Below, piece by piece: positions 63,077 through 64,000 of a stretch of 64,000 nucleotides of DNA. Under the pieces are notes generated by a model, which was not told where the DNA came from, ran no database searches, and saw only the letters and a list, made by a program, of their open reading frames with translations. The stretch is from positions 1,416,001-1,480,000 of the forward strand of contig NC_011296.1 of the NCBI RefSeq assembly GCF_000020985.1, read 5' to 3'. A program made the translations under genes and the position numbers. This DNA is from Thermodesulfovibrio yellowstonii DSM 11347 (lineage in GTDB: Bacteria > Nitrospirota > Thermodesulfovibrionia > Thermodesulfovibrionales > Thermodesulfovibrionaceae). Positions within the stretch are counted from its first letter, which is position 1; each line of letters starts with the position of its first letter.

Positions 63077-63837
63077 TAAATTACTTTCTCTAAGAAAAGA
63101 CCATTTGAAGGGGCTGTCTGCATAGTAGATGGCCTCTTTCCTGACTCAAAAGCCTCTTGAATTGATTCAATCCTTAATTTTCCTTTTCCAATTTCAATAA
63201 TACATCCAACTAAGTTTCTTACCATGTATCTTAAAAATCCATCTGCTTCTATGCGAAATTTGATAAAATTACCATTCAGACACATATCCATAAAGCAAAG
63301 CTTGGTAAGTAGTTGCATTGTAAAATCATGCACAGTTCTTATTTTATTTTTAACATCAGTGCTACCTGAAAAAGCTGTGAAATCCTTTGTCCCTGTAAAT
63401 AAACTCAAAGCCTCCTCCATTAAAGACAAATCCAATTTCCAGGGATAATGCCATACATATCTTTGGATAAAACAGGAACATTCTTCATCAAAGCATAAGT
63501 AGTAAATATAAGACTTTCTTTTTACTGAATGCTGAGGATGGAAACTGTCTTCAACGTTCTCAAGTTTTATTATTTTTATATCATTAGGCAACAAAGAATT
63601 TAAAACCTTTTTAAGAATATCCAATGACATTTTAAGCTCAGCTTTAAATGTAGCAACCTGTCCTAAAGCATGAACTCCTGCATCTGTTCTTCCAGCACCG
63701 CGAATTTTAATCTCTCTTTGAAAAATTTTTCTTAAACATTCTTCTATAGTCGCCTGAATAGTCCGACCTTTTCTTTGCCTCTGCCATCCAAAATAGTTAG
63801 TTCCATCATACTGAATGGTCATCTTAATGTTTACCAT
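63073..63837 (-). CDS. truA: tRNA pseudouridine(38-40) synthase
   Basis: 254 residues. The catalytic motif is RGAGRTDAGVHALGQVA with the essential Asp, the opening is MTIQYDGTNYFGWQRQ, and FLRYMVRNLVGCIIEIGKGK lies near the C-terminus. It modifies the anticodon arm of many tRNAs. The start could also be the internal ATG at codon 6. It is convergent with the DksA-like gene, stops overlapping. Confidence 0.96.
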   Translation of the reverse strand: MVNIKMTIQYDGTNYFGWQRQRKGRTIQATIEECLRKIFQREIKIRGAGRTDAGVHALGQVATFKAELKMSLDILKKVLNSLLPNDIKIIKLENVEDSFHPQHSVKRKSYIYYLCFDEECSCFIQRYVWHYPWKLDLSLMEEALSLFTGTKDFTAFSGSTDVKNKIRTVHDFTMQLLTKLCFMDMCLNGNFIKFRIEADGFLRYMVRNLVGCIIEIGKGKLRIESIQEAFESGKRPSTMQTAPSNGLFLEKVIY

Positions 63838-63950
63838 AGTTTAAAATTATAACATCAATTTTTAATGCTAATTAAGGCACTCTCAGGTTAAACAGTTTTA
63901 AAAAGCTGTTCAATTGCTGACTGTTACTGTCATCTGGAGGTGTTGATGCC

Positions 63951-64000
63951 ATGAAAAATCTGCCCCATAAGAGTCACTCTGAGGCTGTTAGAGATACAAA
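63951..64000 (+). CDS. 5' end of an unidentified gene (cut by window edge)
   Basis: ATG 63951 opens a frame reading MKNLPHKSHSEAVRDT to the window edge, with GGAGG about ten bases upstream. The opening loosely resembles small HigA/XRE-type antidote proteins, but 16 codons are too few to name it. Confidence 0.45.
   Translation, partial: MKNLPHKSHSEAVRDT

Noticed and set aside
63874-63950. CTCTCAGG followed by hairpin-like sequence as a glycine riboswitch fragment
   Set aside because: The paired GGAGAG and the CCGAAGGGGCAA-type core of the aptamer are absent upstream, and no glycine-related gene is visible.

Overview
This window is a chromosome segment of an AT-rich, Gram-negative, flagellated bacterium. 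The gene set (FtsEX-EnvC, split transketolase, a YedE/TusA/DUF3343 selenium cluster, atpB-atpE apart from the other ATP synthase genes, many tightly overlapping operons) suggests a Nitrospirota member of the Thermodesulfovibrio type. That assignment is inference from gene content only; no 16S gene is present. Most genes are housekeeping and many overlap their neighbours by 1-30 bases.

Layout. 0-4.8 kb (minus): split transketolase, ftsE, ftsX, an EnvC-like activator and a truncated ctp protease. 4.9-7.4 kb: polA. 7.5-15.5 kb (minus): a six-gene chain galT, glgA, cytoplasmic histidine kinase, receiver, and two M16 proteases. 15.6-19.1 kb (plus): metallo-beta-lactamase-fold hydrolase, sensor kinase, NtrC-type regulator. 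19.1-23.8 kb (minus): pcm, FAD protein, surE, polyprenyl synthase, mtnA. 24.3-27.0 kb: a pseudopilin with Ig-like modules and a TPR protein, flanked by dispersed repeats. 27.1-29.8 kb (minus): selenium-linked cluster. 29.8-30.5 kb: repeats, then a small gene with an in-frame TGA and a SECIS-like hairpin. 30.5-34.4 kb (minus): flagellar filament genes. 34.8-42.6 kb (plus): CDP-sugar/surface-polysaccharide locus with a decayed rfbH and a second split transketolase. 42.6-43.3 kb: coiled-coil nuclease-like protein. 43.5-50.2 kb: lysC, argJ, clpS, clpA, aat, HAD phosphatase, GGQ protein. 50.3-51.3 kb (minus): atpE, atpB. 51.5-56.3 kb: membrane hydrolase, queE, rarA, HD-GYP, pgeF, tRNA-Pro. 56.3-57.5 kb: a Phe/Tyr-rich leader peptide, attenuator and DAHP synthase. 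57.5-59.9 kb: SemiSWEET, HDOD, GGDEF. 60-63.8 kb: rpsB, tsf, pyrH, frr, a DksA-like protein, truA.

The main unexplained signals are: (1) a probable unannotated 63-residue selenoprotein at 30240-30431, 450 bases from the selenium-transport operon; (2) a complete aromatic amino acid transcription attenuator in front of DAHP synthase; (3) a flagellin leader with two mutually exclusive hairpins, one presenting AGGAG in its loop like a CsrA site, behind a sigma-28 promoter; (4) a CDP-sugar locus whose dehydrase gene is broken and fused to a MazF/PemK-like domain while a duplicated transketolase pair sits downstream; (5) several start codons 5-10 bases after a -10 box, suggesting leaderless mRNAs.
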